This document shows, one piece after another, positions 37,501 through 51,900 of a stretch of DNA of 64,000 nucleotides (its first letter is position 1; every line of letters starts with the position of its first letter). This DNA comes from Helicoverpa zea (Eukaryota; Arthropoda; Insecta; Lepidoptera; Noctuidae): positions 3,518,098 to 3,582,097 of the forward strand of contig NC_061476.1 in assembly GCF_022581195.2 (NCBI RefSeq), written 5' to 3'. The notes beneath the pieces are model-generated. The model searched no databases. It was not told the origin of the DNA and was given only the letters and a program-made list of their open reading frames with translations. The translations under genes were made by a program, and so were the position numbers.

Positions 37501-40500
37501 TAGCTGGCATGGGCGTAGCCACACTGGGGCAAGCTGGGGCACTTGCCCCACCCTGGGCCCTGGCTCTGACCTATAAGGTGTCTGATTAAACAATGTTTTT
37601 TTAACTAATTCTAACTAACAACATCAACAATCATCCGTAAGTTATTGCACAAAAAAATGTCGACTTTGAAAAGAGCGCGATCAAAACAAAATACACGCTC
37701 GAATTCCCGAACGTGCGCGGTGCGCGCGTCATTTGAAAGCGAGCCGTATTCCCTAAAAGAATAGGTGCTATCGAGGAGCCGTCCACCTAATCCAAAAAAT
37801 AATGCATTGAAGGAGATGGAATTAGTAGATGTGATCAAAATTTCGGAAATGCAATTTTATCCTAGTGTAAAAACCGCGCTCGCTATTTTGCTTGCCCAGC
37901 CATGTACGACCTGTACAATAGAACGATCGTTTAGCGCAGTGATTCTTAACCGGTGGTCCGCGGACCACTGGTGGTCCCTAGAGGCATTCCAAGCTTAGCT
38001 GCGCGACGTTGCTATACGTTATCTAACTTTATTTTTATCGACTTATCTATGCGAGCGAGGGGGTTTGGACGTATATCGGGTGTGTCGTACCAGTACCTAG
38101 TCCCCCCATTCATGAAAATGTATATTTGGGCGACATTAGTAGTTTTTGGTTTTGAGTCTTAAAAAATAATTAAAATTTCGCGCTCGCTTCGCTCGCGTAT
38201 GCAGAAACTACCTATTTTAATTTTGTATTTGTCAAGAAACAAAAAGTTAAGTACGTTTGGGCTAAATTTTACGTAATATTTGGTTTAAGTTCGATAAAAA
38301 TTTCACGCTCGCTTCGCTCGCGTATTCAGAAACTAAGTGCCCCTATTTTTGCATTTGTCAACAAACAAAAAGTTAAGTACGTTTGGGCTCAATTTTACGT
38401 AATATTAGGTTTAAGTCCGATAAAAATTTCGCGCTCGCTTCGCTCGCGTGCTTGTAAACTACACAGGCAAGTTTTTCTTTCTCTGCATTTGCTTATCTAA
38501 ACAACTGCCGACATGCGTTTAACTTTGAGTAGTACTGTACCAAAAATTCAGAAATTAGTAAAGAGATTGCAGTCACAAAAATCTCATTAAATTAATATCT
38601 GTAACTTTTAGTTTTTTGCTAAATAAAAAAGAAATGAGTGCTTAATTATAAAGTATGCTTGTATTCTTTATCAAAGTACTCTCAATTAAGGTAAACCGTT
38701 GAGGTGGTCCTCGACAAGACAAACTTTTGGTAAAATGGTCCCTCATGACTAAAAGGTATAAACTTTATAGCACATTTTCGCTCAACCATGAGCGAAAATC
38801 GCTTAAACGGCCTGTGTATGCTAAGTGTGCAAAGAACAAGGGTCTCAGAATCGAAAAATATTTTTTTAGAAGAAGTGCTTAACAGGTTCTGCCAGAACCC
38901 ACGCCGTCTTCTCTTGAAGTAACATTACTCATACATATACTTAGTTAAAACTTTAACTTATAAACACCGAGTATTCATAAATAAATAGGATAGATTGACT
39001 GCTGCCCCACCCTGGCCCAAAGCTGGCTACGCCCATGCTAGCTGGTGCCCGCGACTTCGTCTGCGCAGGTTTAGTATTTCGAACAATATGTTTACAAATT
39101 GTAGCCTATGTGTTATTCTGATGTATAAGCTATATTATTGTAAAGTTTCATTAAAATCCATTCAGTAGTTTTTGCGTGAAAGAGTAACAAACATCCATAC
39201 ATCCATACATACAAACTTTCGCGTTTATAATATTAGTAGGATAATATAGCTGAAATCCGAATATGGCATGACATTTGCGAGTTTGGATAATTTTATCACA
39301 GGCAAAGGTTTAATTGATCCCATATATATGTGAATACGATTATTAAATTCAAAGTAATGTTTTCTTATGTGTGATAAAATTAATGAATTATAGGTTCGTT
39401 ATATTTTACACATGTAATTGATCTCAGTCTGAAAACTAAATTCACTAGGTTTACAATACATTTGGCAGTTCCGCGAACCGTTTCTTTAACAATTATGTAT
39501 TGCTGTGGGCTTTCTTATTTTGTTCCTGTGTGTGAAAGAACATTACGAAGAATAATGTAAAAACATTACCCGATCGCTCCAAAAGTTGTGTTACATTTTC
39601 ATATGATTAATTTTGAACGTACTGGATCTAAACTATTCGCAATGGTTGATAATTCTAAATAGTTCAACAGTTTCTAGCTCACAAGTCCAGTGACATAAAA
39701 GCGAACAGATAAAGAGTAATAAAACACCAGCTCTGAAGTACATTTAACTACGCCAGATGGATTCAATATGTCCAAGTACATGTGACTGAGACACGATTCA
39801 TGCATCAACTGGCTACTCCTTATTTTTATTTAAAACTTAATTAATATAGCTTTGGGTGACCTTAGCTTGGTTTGTTAACAAAAATTTAGTAACAGTTGCA
39901 AACGTTACCTTTATTCCAGTTTGTACTTTGGTTACATTTTCGAAATCTTCTTCGTCTTTGTCCCAAGTTATTTGATGTCGGCGCAACATGTTTACCGCTT
40001 CCATTCCTCTTCGTTAGACCAACCAACATACTTAACCTAACCTAAAATTAAAATTCTTCTGTGAGTGTGCTTGTCACCTAAGTAGTTCTTCCTAAACTGC
40101 TCTTATGAGTTTAAGGCATTGAACGCCATCGGTCCCAGACACAATAGAAAAACTATTTTTTGACACACACTTGGTGTTCATTGACCTCCTAATATTTTGG
40201 GTTTTAGACATAATTTAACCCACTGTCAATTTACAGGGTCAGGTCACTCAGCTCATATGCATATTATCTAAATAAATTGTCAACTCAAATTATTCTCCAC
40301 ATATTGATAATGATCTTTTTGTATGACATATTCTCACGTGTGTTGATAATTATGCAGTCATTAGAAATTATTGTAACGCAGCCCATTCAGTTGTCAACAT
40401 AATGCAACCTTAGCAAGGTCATTGTCTATGGTTAGTAGAGCGATATTAACAGTAAATACAGCCATTAGTACTTCTATTATCTTATTTAGATTAGAATCTG

Positions 40501-43500
40501 TAGCATGAGCTTCCTCAATGATTACCTACTTCTGTGGAATTGTTTGTATAGTTCTTGCCAAACTTTTTGTCGTCGTCTGTCGCTGCGCAGAAACTATTTT
40601 TCGGTATGGTACGCGTACTTATTGTCTGAATTTAGTTGCGGGTCGCCATTAACATTGGCGAGAACGGTATGAATGGAGAGGTCTGAGAAAAAATATTTTT
40701 TTACGATTTCTTTTTTGTTGAGGGATCAAATAAATACGATCAAATTGGATCGGAAATGTCACTGAATTGGGATTCCGAAATTATTTTTACTCCTTTCTCT
40801 GTACTGTGAGCATAATGCGTAAAATTATATCAGCATTTCTTTCAAATTATTTTGCTATATCTTATGTTGGACTTGTCGCGAACCTGGGATGATTTAGAGT
40901 CCATTAACTTTTGATTTATCTGAGGTTTATACATACCTATTTATTATTTTTAGATGTTGAAGGTATGTCGCAAGCATTGAGAAGGGAAGCTGAATGTCGC
41001 GTAGTTATCCAAAACTATTAACTACGTACGAAACAATATAGCTAAGATTATTGATTCCAGTCATTCACAATCATCAATTTGTTAGTTAACGGTACACGTG
41101 TTTTCTACATGCATGTTTACAAACGTCACGGAGAACTTAAGAGTTTCATATAAAGAGACAAGTAGCTATAAAGAACCATTGTAGTCCAAATTGGTCCTTT
41201 GGTTAATCAAAAGGACCAGTCTTTAACTTAGTTTACTAGTGTTACCTATGCTTGCTGTGCAGACATAAAGTGCTAGTAGATCCTATCAAGAATTTAATTC
41301 ATAACCCTCAAGAGGTTTTCTACACTGACCCTAGAAACTGGTAACCACCACATTGACTAGGTACTCAACGCTAAACCCGTATTTTATTCTCAACGATTTA
41401 CGGGCATAAGTGGTACTAGGTACTATTGTGGTACAATGCACTAGTCATTGTCCATTTGATGAGGACCCAGTATTAGTTTGTTAGTGGCAGGAGCGTGAGC
41501 AGGACGATGGCTAAACATGTGAGTTTGTTCGTTTATTTTTCTTACTTTACCATTTAAAATAACATTACCACGACTTGATAGTTAATCACGACCCTTTTGT
41601 GACCATCTCGCCAAGACTTCCTCTGCTTCTCTTGGGTCTACTTACCTTAAGAAATATTTTGAATTAACATCTTCGATCTGATACAACTACCGTGGTCCCT
41701 TTATTTTGATGTACTTGATAACCCTATGTTTTTCGCTGATTCCTCGAGGGAGTTGGTCTTTATAAAATTTTTCTGAATGCGCTAAATACAAGATTTATTA
41801 ATCTAGTACACGAACTGAAATTGGATTGAAACGATGAAGAAAAATGAATTTTCGGTATTTACTGGATTTTCGTTGTAACTACGGAGATTGATATTGCTTT
41901 TGAAGTTACTGTCTACATCTTTTTTGATACTTACTTCATAAAGAAAGTGTTAGTCTCGTGTATGGTAATCAGCTTCTTAGACCCAAACCAAAACACATAA
42001 ATAACCACTATCTACGTTTCACCCTTATCGAATCTACTTCATTCTTTATTGCATTCCTCGCATCGTATCACGGGCGTGTATATGCGTTCATCTGTATCCG
42101 ATTCAATATCAAATAACCCACATGTAGAACGACTGACGAATCGCAATCCTCGTTCCGTATTGCAAGAAATTGCTATTTCGAGACCAGAGGGATTCGGTCC
42201 TTGCGAAAAAACTGTTTTGAATGCTTGGTGCATTACTAACCTCCAAATATCTGAGTATTTTGGGAAAAGTTGCTGTATTTTGTGAATTTGTCCTGCTTGT
42301 GTTGTGGTTGATTCTATATAAAAAAGTTTTGATGTCTGAATAAGGAAAGATTATCTTAATAAAAACAAATAGAGCAGGTTTTTCGTCAAGAAGTTATCAT
42401 CTTATCACACAGTATTCCCAGTATTTTCTTCCACATAGGTACCCACTTGGTGTAAAATATCAATCCTAATCATGACCCCTCTTACTCAGTCTTCGAAATC
42501 AGAAGAGAGCTCAAAACTTGCTTTACAGTTCTTAATATTATTTTCTCTTTACAATTTAAACAACATGAAGCTTAGAATTTAATGCAGCTACATAAAGTAT
42601 ACCACACGCTCTCTATTGTAACTCAGAGAGACTCTATCGTAAACTATAAGCTGTACGTTAACGAAATAATCGGCTATTCTGAGCGGGTCCCTGCCATTGG
42701 CCCGTGGGTCATTTCTCGCAAGAGGGTCAAAGGTTACGATTTTCGTCTTTAGGTATACTTTGCCAAAATTACGACCATAGACTTTGTACATCGCTTTGCT
42801 AAAATACGAGTAGACACGCTTTAATATTAAAACAATTCAAAACCTTTATTTTATGTAATGTACACTCTATATATACAAACTTTATCTTTATACAAATCTA
42901 AAAATATCTAAATTCAAAACCTTGCCTTTTGTGCACTTTCTTTATTATTTACTATAGGTACATAAAAAGTGAAAACTTGGCTAGCATTTTCACAGTTGCT
43001 TTTAGTAACTTTAAACACGAGAAAAAGCCACTAATAATGTTATTTAAACTAAAATAAACTGTAGTGGTAAAATTACTTTATGTAGGGTATTTAGCTAGAT
43101 AGTTTAAACTTCCAAAAAATTATAGCATTGCCTTTAATTATAAAAACAACAACACGGCTGCTCTCTTTACGATCCATAAAAGTTTCATGTCCCAAAAATT
43201 CTTCTTTTTACGTCTACTCTCTAACAAGGGGCGTATGGCCAATATATTACCTACTAGTAGTAATATGATCATCAGGGTCATGTGTAAGAAAAACTATGAA
43301 CAAAAAAACCGGACAAAGGTTAATAAGCTTTTTGCTTGATTTGTTTTGATGGTGCTATAATTACTGTCCTTGGGTTTGGTATGATTCTTGACCTCCAACA
43401 ACTATTGACTTAGGGACATTGGTACCAAAACCTATGGGTCTTTCGTCATCTCGACACACTTAACTCACCACGAATGTGTTCAGTTGGTGAAACTCAAAAT

Positions 43501-45878
43501 TTTAACATTTATCATGCCGTCAACTCGACTCGTCAAGATTTTGATGCGTGTTCAGTTGGTGAAACTTAAATTATTCACTTTTATGTTTTCAAGTCGACAC
43601 GTTTTAGAATTTAACCCGATTTTAAGCCAAAAGTACAGTTAACTACATTCATTCTCTGTATCACAAACATCATTGGCCACTGAACGTCCGCTTAGCAAAC
43701 GCTTGAAACGAGAACATGGATTCCCAAACTCCTTCACAACATTTTTACTAAAAAGATACATACTTTTCATTCTGTTACTTACCACAAGTACTAGAAAATC
43801 ATAAGTGCATTGAAGCCAGATGCATTAGCAACTTTAAATAATGTTCTACAATAAAATAATGGTATTGAAATCGAATCATTGTTTGTCACAAGTACTAGGG
43901 TAACAGAACTGAACAGAAGATATTCTATCTTCAATATTAATCGGATTGAAAAAAAAAGTCGCAAAAAAAGTCGTGGTGACCTAGTGGGTAAAGGACCAAC
44001 CCCTCAAGTATGAGGGCGCGGGTTCGATCCCAGGTCAGGCAAGTACCAATGCAACTTTTCTAAATTTGTATGTCCATTTTAAGTATATCTAAGACACCAT
44101 TGACTGTGTTTCGGATGGCACGTTAAACTGTAGGTCCCGGCTGTCATTGAACATCCTTGGCAGTCGTTACGAGAAGCCAATAAGTCTGAGTCATCAAGTG
44201 TTGACTGTACTTTTGGCTTGAAATCGGGTTAAATTATAAAACGTGTCGACTTGGTGAAAACATAAAAGTGAATAATTTAAGTTTCACCAACTGGACACGC
44301 ATCAAAATCTTGACGTGTCGAGTTGACGACATGATAAATGTTAAAATTCTGAGTTTCACCAACTGAACACATTCGTGGTGAGTTAAGTGTGTCGAGATGA
44401 TGAAAGACCCAAACCTATTGGCAAACCGACTACCTGTGACCACCCCCAGAGTCTGATTTCAACATTTTAATTTCAGACAGTTTTTCTTCTTAAAGGCTTT
44501 TTTGGTGGGAAAACATCAAATGATTCCTATCGCTGTGGATGCAACGTAAGGGAGTGTCAGACTCCTGCTAACTAAAACCCACAATGTTCCTTCTGGAGCC
44601 TTTTGTATACCAAGACAGCGGTAACTCTTTCGAACAATCCCAGAGTTCTTCTTAAGCTCCCCCTTTCACAAAATCCATGTGGCCTTGACTGTTTGATTAC
44701 TAAACTATACGCATATAGTATGTACTCTATGACCATACACGTCATTCTTAGCTTAGTTTGTCGTCACTCGACCAAAGATTGATAATATCCTCAGGATATC
44801 ACGCGTCGGTTTACGTACAAAGATGTGTTACATAAGTATCTGTTGCAATTTTATTAATTAACATAATAAAAAATGGTCAACTTTCTGCCACCGGGCACAG
44901 ATGTTTTATTTTACGATAGACAGATGAGCTACAGGTAGGTACTTGTGTGAGAAAATATACATGCACATATCTTAGTATGCTTAGACTCGGGTGCTCTCAC
45001 TATTGGCCGAGTAGCTGAATCATACAAAGACGATGTTCGCGTACATTTACCTACACAAGGATGGCTCATCCGCTTCCGTGAAATTAAACATCTATGCCAT
45101 AATTTTTCAAAGTCTTCCTGGTAAATATTTACCGCTTCTACTTGGATAATCAGATGAAACGCATCGCTGTCTTGTGAGGGTATTATAGTAATCGCGTTAG
45201 CGTCATACGGTAGGGAAGCTGCCTGGCTAACCGTGGCAAATGCGATTACACCGTAATGATGACGAGAGCGAAGCATTTTACGATAAAACAGCTTCCGTCA
45301 ACGGTTTCATTCGCTTCCTGAGGGCACTGCTTCCCTCAACTGGATCAAACTAGATAAAGGATCTTCATTATTGCCAAGTTTCATCCACATCCCTTCTTCG
45401 GTTTGCTAAGGGACAAATATACAAACAAACTTTCGCCTTTATACATACGTAATGTAAGAAAATAGGGGTTATAAATATGTGGACGATAATAAAACTGGAT
45501 TTAATCCGAGAGAAAAAAAAAATGGATATTTTTGTTATTAAATATGGTCAAAGATAAATAATGAAATAAGGCGTGTGGTTTTTAAGTCATGTCTTTGGTT
45601 AAATGAAATTAATTGACATACATGATTAGCCACATGAGGTTGGTAAGTTTGTCAGTTGTTAATAATTCCATGAAAGTCATTAATCGTCTCGTAATTTGTG
45701 TATTTACCATCAAGTGGTAAATATTAGTCACTTTGACGTAGGTAATTAAGAACTGAATAGTACGCAAATTGAAGCTTAATTTTCAGCGACATGAAGTGTA
45801 CTTTCACTCGTATCTGACGAGTGAAGATTTTCGTATAAACTCTAACGCCCTTTCCCAATATGTTATCTGTTGATTTGC

Positions 45879-45911
<33 letters not shown>

Positions 45912-48900
45912 TCAGCCATAGAACGCCCACTGCTGATCATAGGCCTCCCCCTTAAATCTCCACAGTTACATGTTGGAGGCGACCTGCATCCAGCGTCTTC
46001 CGGCGACCTTTATAAGATCGTCTGTCCACCTTGTTGGTGGACGTCGTACGCTGCGCTTGCTAGTCCGTGGTCTCTACTCCAGCACGTTTTGACCCCATCG
46101 GCCATCTGCCCTACGAGCAATATGGTTGATTTGTTTACTAGATATAGAATTCTGACATTAGCATAGACATTTTACATTAAATGTATGGGCATTTAATGTA
46201 AAATTCCTATCTATAGTTAAGTGTACAAAACAACAGATAGTAGGAATATCTGTAATAGAATAGCGTAATTTGTTTACAGACTATAAACAAGATTGATTCA
46301 CTAGTCTACAAAATTTTCCTTTTTTATTGTTTCCAAGGTGAAACATATAAATTTTTGCAGATTATTTATCACAGAATCGAATTCTAGAACGCAGGACTGC
46401 TCTAGCAATTCTAGTTTTTGGAGAAAAACCAATCTGAAAATGCCTAAAAACGGCTACGGCTAATGATGTAAAGTAAACTGGATTTGAATTGAGAAGAGCA
46501 GTACTAAATGATTCTTTAGTTAGAAAATACGAAAAAAATAGTGTCTGTAGAAAAATGGCTTTAAATATCGTTAAAAAAGCGTTTTTAGGCATTTTCAGAT
46601 TGATTTTTCTCCAAAACTAGAACTACTAGAGCAGTCCTGTGTTCTAGACTTCGATTCTGTGATAGATAATCTGCAAAAAATTATATGTTTCACCTTGGAA
46701 ACGAAAATGCTGTTGACTAGTGTTATGTTTACGTGAATACGGACAGTTCTGAGAAAATTGCCTGAAAAATAGTGAAGACTTTACATCTGGGATTTGTATG
46801 GATTACTTTTTTTGTGTTTTGATTGATCTGCTTCAATTAGGTAGATGAAAATTGGCTCTGGTAGATAAGATACTTAATCGTTTCTCGCATTTATTGTTGA
46901 ACAAGTTGTTTTCCGTGGTTTCACCCACATCCGGTGTGAACCAGTTTCTGCAACCAAAAAGTCTTAAAAAATTAGCTTTCTCAGGCTTGAGACTATCAGT
47001 GTACCTACTAACAGACAGATTGATAGTTTCTTGGCCATTTTCATCGTCGGCTGTCGTTATGGGTAGTCCCGAGCCAGAAAGAGTAGTCTTACAAAGGGGG
47101 TCAGAGTGTAGCAAAGGGATATTGGGTTGCCCAGACCAAGGGAGAGGTTGTGGACGTCAGATTTTTTGAACGCGGTAAGCGTAGCTGAATTGATTAGTCA
47201 AAACATCCACCATCTACTAAAACTGAATAACTCTTAGCGTAATAACTTTCAAGTTAATCTCGTTAAGTGCTAATTACTAATATGGCTGTACCTCTAATTA
47301 GTAGGTCAGGTTTACACGAGACTAGAGATAATAATAGTAAGTAACGTGATATGCATGCTTCGCTTATCAGAAATCAAAACATATGCATAAATACATACAT
47401 ATAAATGGCTTAAAAAACGTCATTCTTATTTAGATACTGGCTTTCGCCAGCGGTTTCACTCGCTTTCCATGTGAAATACCCTCGCGGACCCAGATAAAAG
47501 GTATAACATAGCCGTCCTTGAACAATGGACTATCTAATACTGAAAGAATTTAAAAAATCGGTCGAGTAGTTCCTGCAATTAAACAAACAACAAACATTTC
47601 TTTCACGGCTTCTGCGTACAAATATCTCTTGCAATTGCATTTTCTTAGAAAAAACAGTATTGGAGGCGGAAATAGCAAATTTCATATCTATCGATTACCG
47701 AATTATTTTCGGTCACGTACCATCGGGTTAGCTGACGTAACCAAGTTCTGGTGCGGATCTGATTAGTAACACATCAACTATTCCCTTCCCTTCTCTTTAT
47801 ATATTTTCCTGGTTACGACTTCTAATATGTTGATTGGACAAATAATCCACTAAAGGTAATCAATCAGTTTATATTCGGTTATTTCATAATCAATAACAAG
47901 TCTGAATTAAATGAATAAACATTTTTCATGATTTAAAACATCTTACCTATAATGATACAAAGCTGAACTTTGTTTGTTTGTGTGCTCGCTAATCTCAGGA
48001 AGTACTGGCCAAAGAAAAAGCGTATGTATCGAAAAAGCTAAAGATTAACTTAACCGGGTGAACGAAGTAGTTCCCACGGGCTTGAAGCTAGTGAATAGAT
48101 TAAATGATGGCAGATGTGATTCTTGCAATGCATCAATCCGTATGAAATAACCAACGAATTTTTCTGTAATCTGAAATGTTGTTATTATAAAATGGGCCAG
48201 ATATTTAAATTATTCTTGTCGCCAAAACACTTTTAGGCCTAAATCTGCGCTGATAACAATTTTTTTGTTAAAAATTAAGGAATGTTGTTGACGTAATAAT
48301 AACAAAATGACGTTACTCATTAGAGAAGGCCTCTAACAAAATCCGCGATGACGTCAAACGAGTTTGCTTGATAACAAGGTCTTAACATTTTTATAAAATT
48401 GTCATTTAGATGCAGATTACGTGAGCTACCCTCGGCTCTTGAATCTGGTACAATATAATTTAAAAAGATATTATTTTTTATGAAACCAAAGGTGATTAGT
48501 ACATTTAGGTATACAGGTCAAGTCCACTCTAATCTGTATTTACTCAAGTTACCTTCAAACAAGTCTATGTTTTACCTAAATGAAACAGTTATTTTTGGAC
48601 TTTTTTTCATCAGTTCTCCATGTTTTTTTTCTTAAAGTATCTAGAAAATACTGTTCTCATTAATTTTAAAAAATAATGACGCGTAAAAGGGTTATTAAAT
48701 AGGTAACCTTACGAAACCAATGTAATTATCATAATTTAATCTATCGTAAAGCTGATATTTAACAAAAAACACTAGAACTCAGCTGCAAACGGATTAACTG
48801 GACTGCCAACCCCACATAGCTGGAAAAAGGCTAGGCAGAGGATGAGCTGGTATTATATATACGTCTATAAATAAATGAATAAAATATATAAATAATAGAA

Positions 48901-51900
48901 ATAAAAATCTATATCAAAAGGACCAATATCTTTCTTTTCCAGGGTGTATCCTTCATCGGCTGGCATCAGCGAACCCGGCTGGAGCGGGTGCTCATGATAG
49001 CAACCGCCGTGCTCTTCGTAGCAGTACTCCTGACCACCACCGTGCTGCTGACCATGCGAGGACCTACTTATCTGCCTGTGCCACCTTGCTATCAACCTGA
49101 GAGCAAAGGTAATATTGGGTGTTACAACTCTTCTATACTTGTCTTCACTGGTCAGGCGATAAAGCCGCTGTCATATTGCCAACTAGGGATCTCTTGAAAG
49201 GACGATAAGTAATGTGATTTTTAAACTCTCTCTCTGAAATCATTAAGAGATCAAAAAATAGAAATTGAAAAGGCAAAGGCAATCCTTAACTTCGAAGTTT
49301 ATTATAGTCGATTTTATACGCAACAAGTTGAGATTTGCATGAAATAATTAAAGAAAAGTAAAAGTAAAGACATAGGTGGTTTAGCAGATCTTTTACATTT
49401 CCATTTCTAAGCACCTAACGTGGCATTTTCTTTGGCATCAGAAATTGTGCTTCACCAGACTGCAGTTATTCTATAAATAAGTAAATTGATACTTTCGAAA
49501 CTCATAAACATTATTGGCGCGTGTAATTTTATTGCGAATAACATAGTATCATAACAGCAAGATAATCAATTTTATGACTAATAAATAAGAACTATGTTGT
49601 AGTCCGGACATGAACTATCTCTCATCTAGTTAAAGACACTCCTTTGTTTATGTATCCTAATGTCACTATTTTATGATTGTAAGAATGAGTCTGTCTAATT
49701 ATTTTCCGAAGAGATCATTATGTTTAAAATAGCAAATTCATTAACGTGCTTTTATGGCGCTTAGGATAAACAAACGAATTAGTAACAAAAAGTGTAATGT
49801 AAAATTCTACTTTCATGCTTCTGAAGTTATTAATTTGAGAAGTTATTAATTTAGCTTTCCAAGCAATATGTACATATACCTACTCAATAAATACTTCATT
49901 CTTCTTAATAAAGTAGTAGGCCTTATGTTCAGAGGCTGGCGACATACATACCCACCAAGCATCGCTCTTAAACCCAGCACATCTCTAAATAGAATCTATT
50001 ATACCAACCATTAACAAGGTACCCAATCCATTTCAGATCAAGCGGTATGCCTCAAAGGGTCCTGCATATACACGGCAAGTGAAGTGATAAGAGCACTAGA
50101 TGAGACCCAGGATCCCTGTGAAGACTTCTACGAGTTCGCCTGCGGAGGCTGGATCAAGAACAACCCTATTCCTGAAGGGAAATCCAGTTGGGGCATCTTC
50201 AGTAAGATTGAGCTGCAGAACCAATTGATCATTAGATATGCTCTTGGTAAGTGTTACCGCTTTTTAGCTGAGCATATTCACGACTGTGGCTACTAATCTT
50301 GGTTTTGGTCAAAATCAAAAAGGGCCATCGACTTTCACTCTCTGTCTATATCCTGTCCATCTGCGCTCAGCATATGCCTAGCTTTTTTCCAATTACACTG
50401 TGGTCGGCTTCTAGTCTAAATGCAACTCCATGTAAAACATGGCAGTCAATGGCAGACTCGTCAGTGTATTACATGGTGATGTTTGTGAATGGAGCGACTG
50501 CTCATCTGACTTCCTAAATCCAATCTGCGTAATTTCACACAATCCATCCTTCGTTCCTCCAGTGCGGTGGTTCCTTTTCTCCATATCCATCCACGTTATG
50601 GCCCAAAAAGGATGTTCAAATAGTCCTTGTAAAATAAGAGCAAATCTAACAAAACTTATTTAATTTCTTGCGTGGTTACACAATGTACTAAGAAAACGAC
50701 GTTGTCTACAAACTGATGGGGTTATGACATCAAGATAATTTTCATTGTCGTCGAACAATAGGTATAAATAAACAGTGTGACGTCATAGTACAAATGCAGG
50801 AAAATTACACGTTTTTTATGTACACAACCTTATATGGATGTATGTACTTAACATTAAATTATGTAGGTATTTATTTATTATTTTAAAAAGTCTGTTTGGT
50901 GTTAATTGGGTGGGTTTGGACTGTTGGTACAGTCGCGATCAAAATAATTAAAGTTCATATTTCAGGAGTTCTATGTCCCATCCTTTTTAATGTCCGTGGT
51001 TGTCATATAAATTATATGTCTGGTGTTAGTGGTAATAATCAAAAAGTATCCACAGAAATACGGATATGTTGTATCAATGAATAAGCACTTACTTGAAAGT
51101 AGAATAATAGCTGGGTAGATACTAAGCCCCCAGATACGAGCAAGACACAGGCCACACCGCGTGTAGAGGCTAGTCAATATCCCAATATTATTATGCCAAT
51201 CACTAAATGTAAACAATCCGCTTTACTACTCAACTGTACCTAACTTTCGGCACTTTGTTCCATCTATAGACAGAAAATATTAGTAAACTATTGTAAATTA
51301 TAATCGAGTTTCATCGTTTATCGCTCTACATATGTACATACATACAAGCACTTTGTCTATTTAGTTAAATTCGTGGAACTATAATAAAATAATGGCAGAA
51401 GTATAACCTTTAAATAAATAAATCAAAACTAAAGTAAAACTAATGCACCTATTTAAATGAAAGGTACCTACACTTACACAGAGAATCTAATATTAGTAAA
51501 AGGATAAACTTAAGATACTTTTTATCCGGGTGCAGGATGTTATTATTTTCGCGGGACGCGGGTGAATACCCACTCCCACCCATTGCACTACTGTATCGAT
51601 GTGGCGATGTCTTAGATAGAGCGAAGTGAAGAAGAAGAAATAGGAAAGCTGACCCCACTACAATGTGGTTTGCACATAGCCGGAAAGAGAGATTCCCCTT
51701 GCTTGACTCTCCTTATGCTTGCGCAAATCCCCTACTATGTTAAACTTCTGTATCTATTTTGATCTTTAATTTGTACATTACCATACCATAATATATAACT
51801 CCTAATAACTTGTACATTACCAAAGCAAACTATACCAAAAATGATATTCACAAAATGTATGTGTGAATATTTGTATAGTTTGTTATATTGTTATTATGTG

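Larger units (their letters stand above)
37508..39037 (+). mobile_element. hAT DNA transposon, internally deleted, with nested repeat
   Basis: TIR CATGGGCGTAGCCA at the left, TGGCTACGCCCATG at the right, flanked by a perfect 8-bp target duplication CTAGCTGG (37500-37507 and 39038-39045), diagnostic of hAT. It carries pieces of a hAT transposase C-terminus (37768-37935 and 38774-38922) separated by an inserted repeat. The whole element lies at the start of a CCCGCGACTTCG-family repeat that resumes at 39046. Confidence 0.88.

Noticed and set aside
44929..45276. 115-codon minus-strand ORF as a possible host gene
   Set aside because: No recognisable domain, no splice or promoter support, and repeat-like sequence to its right.
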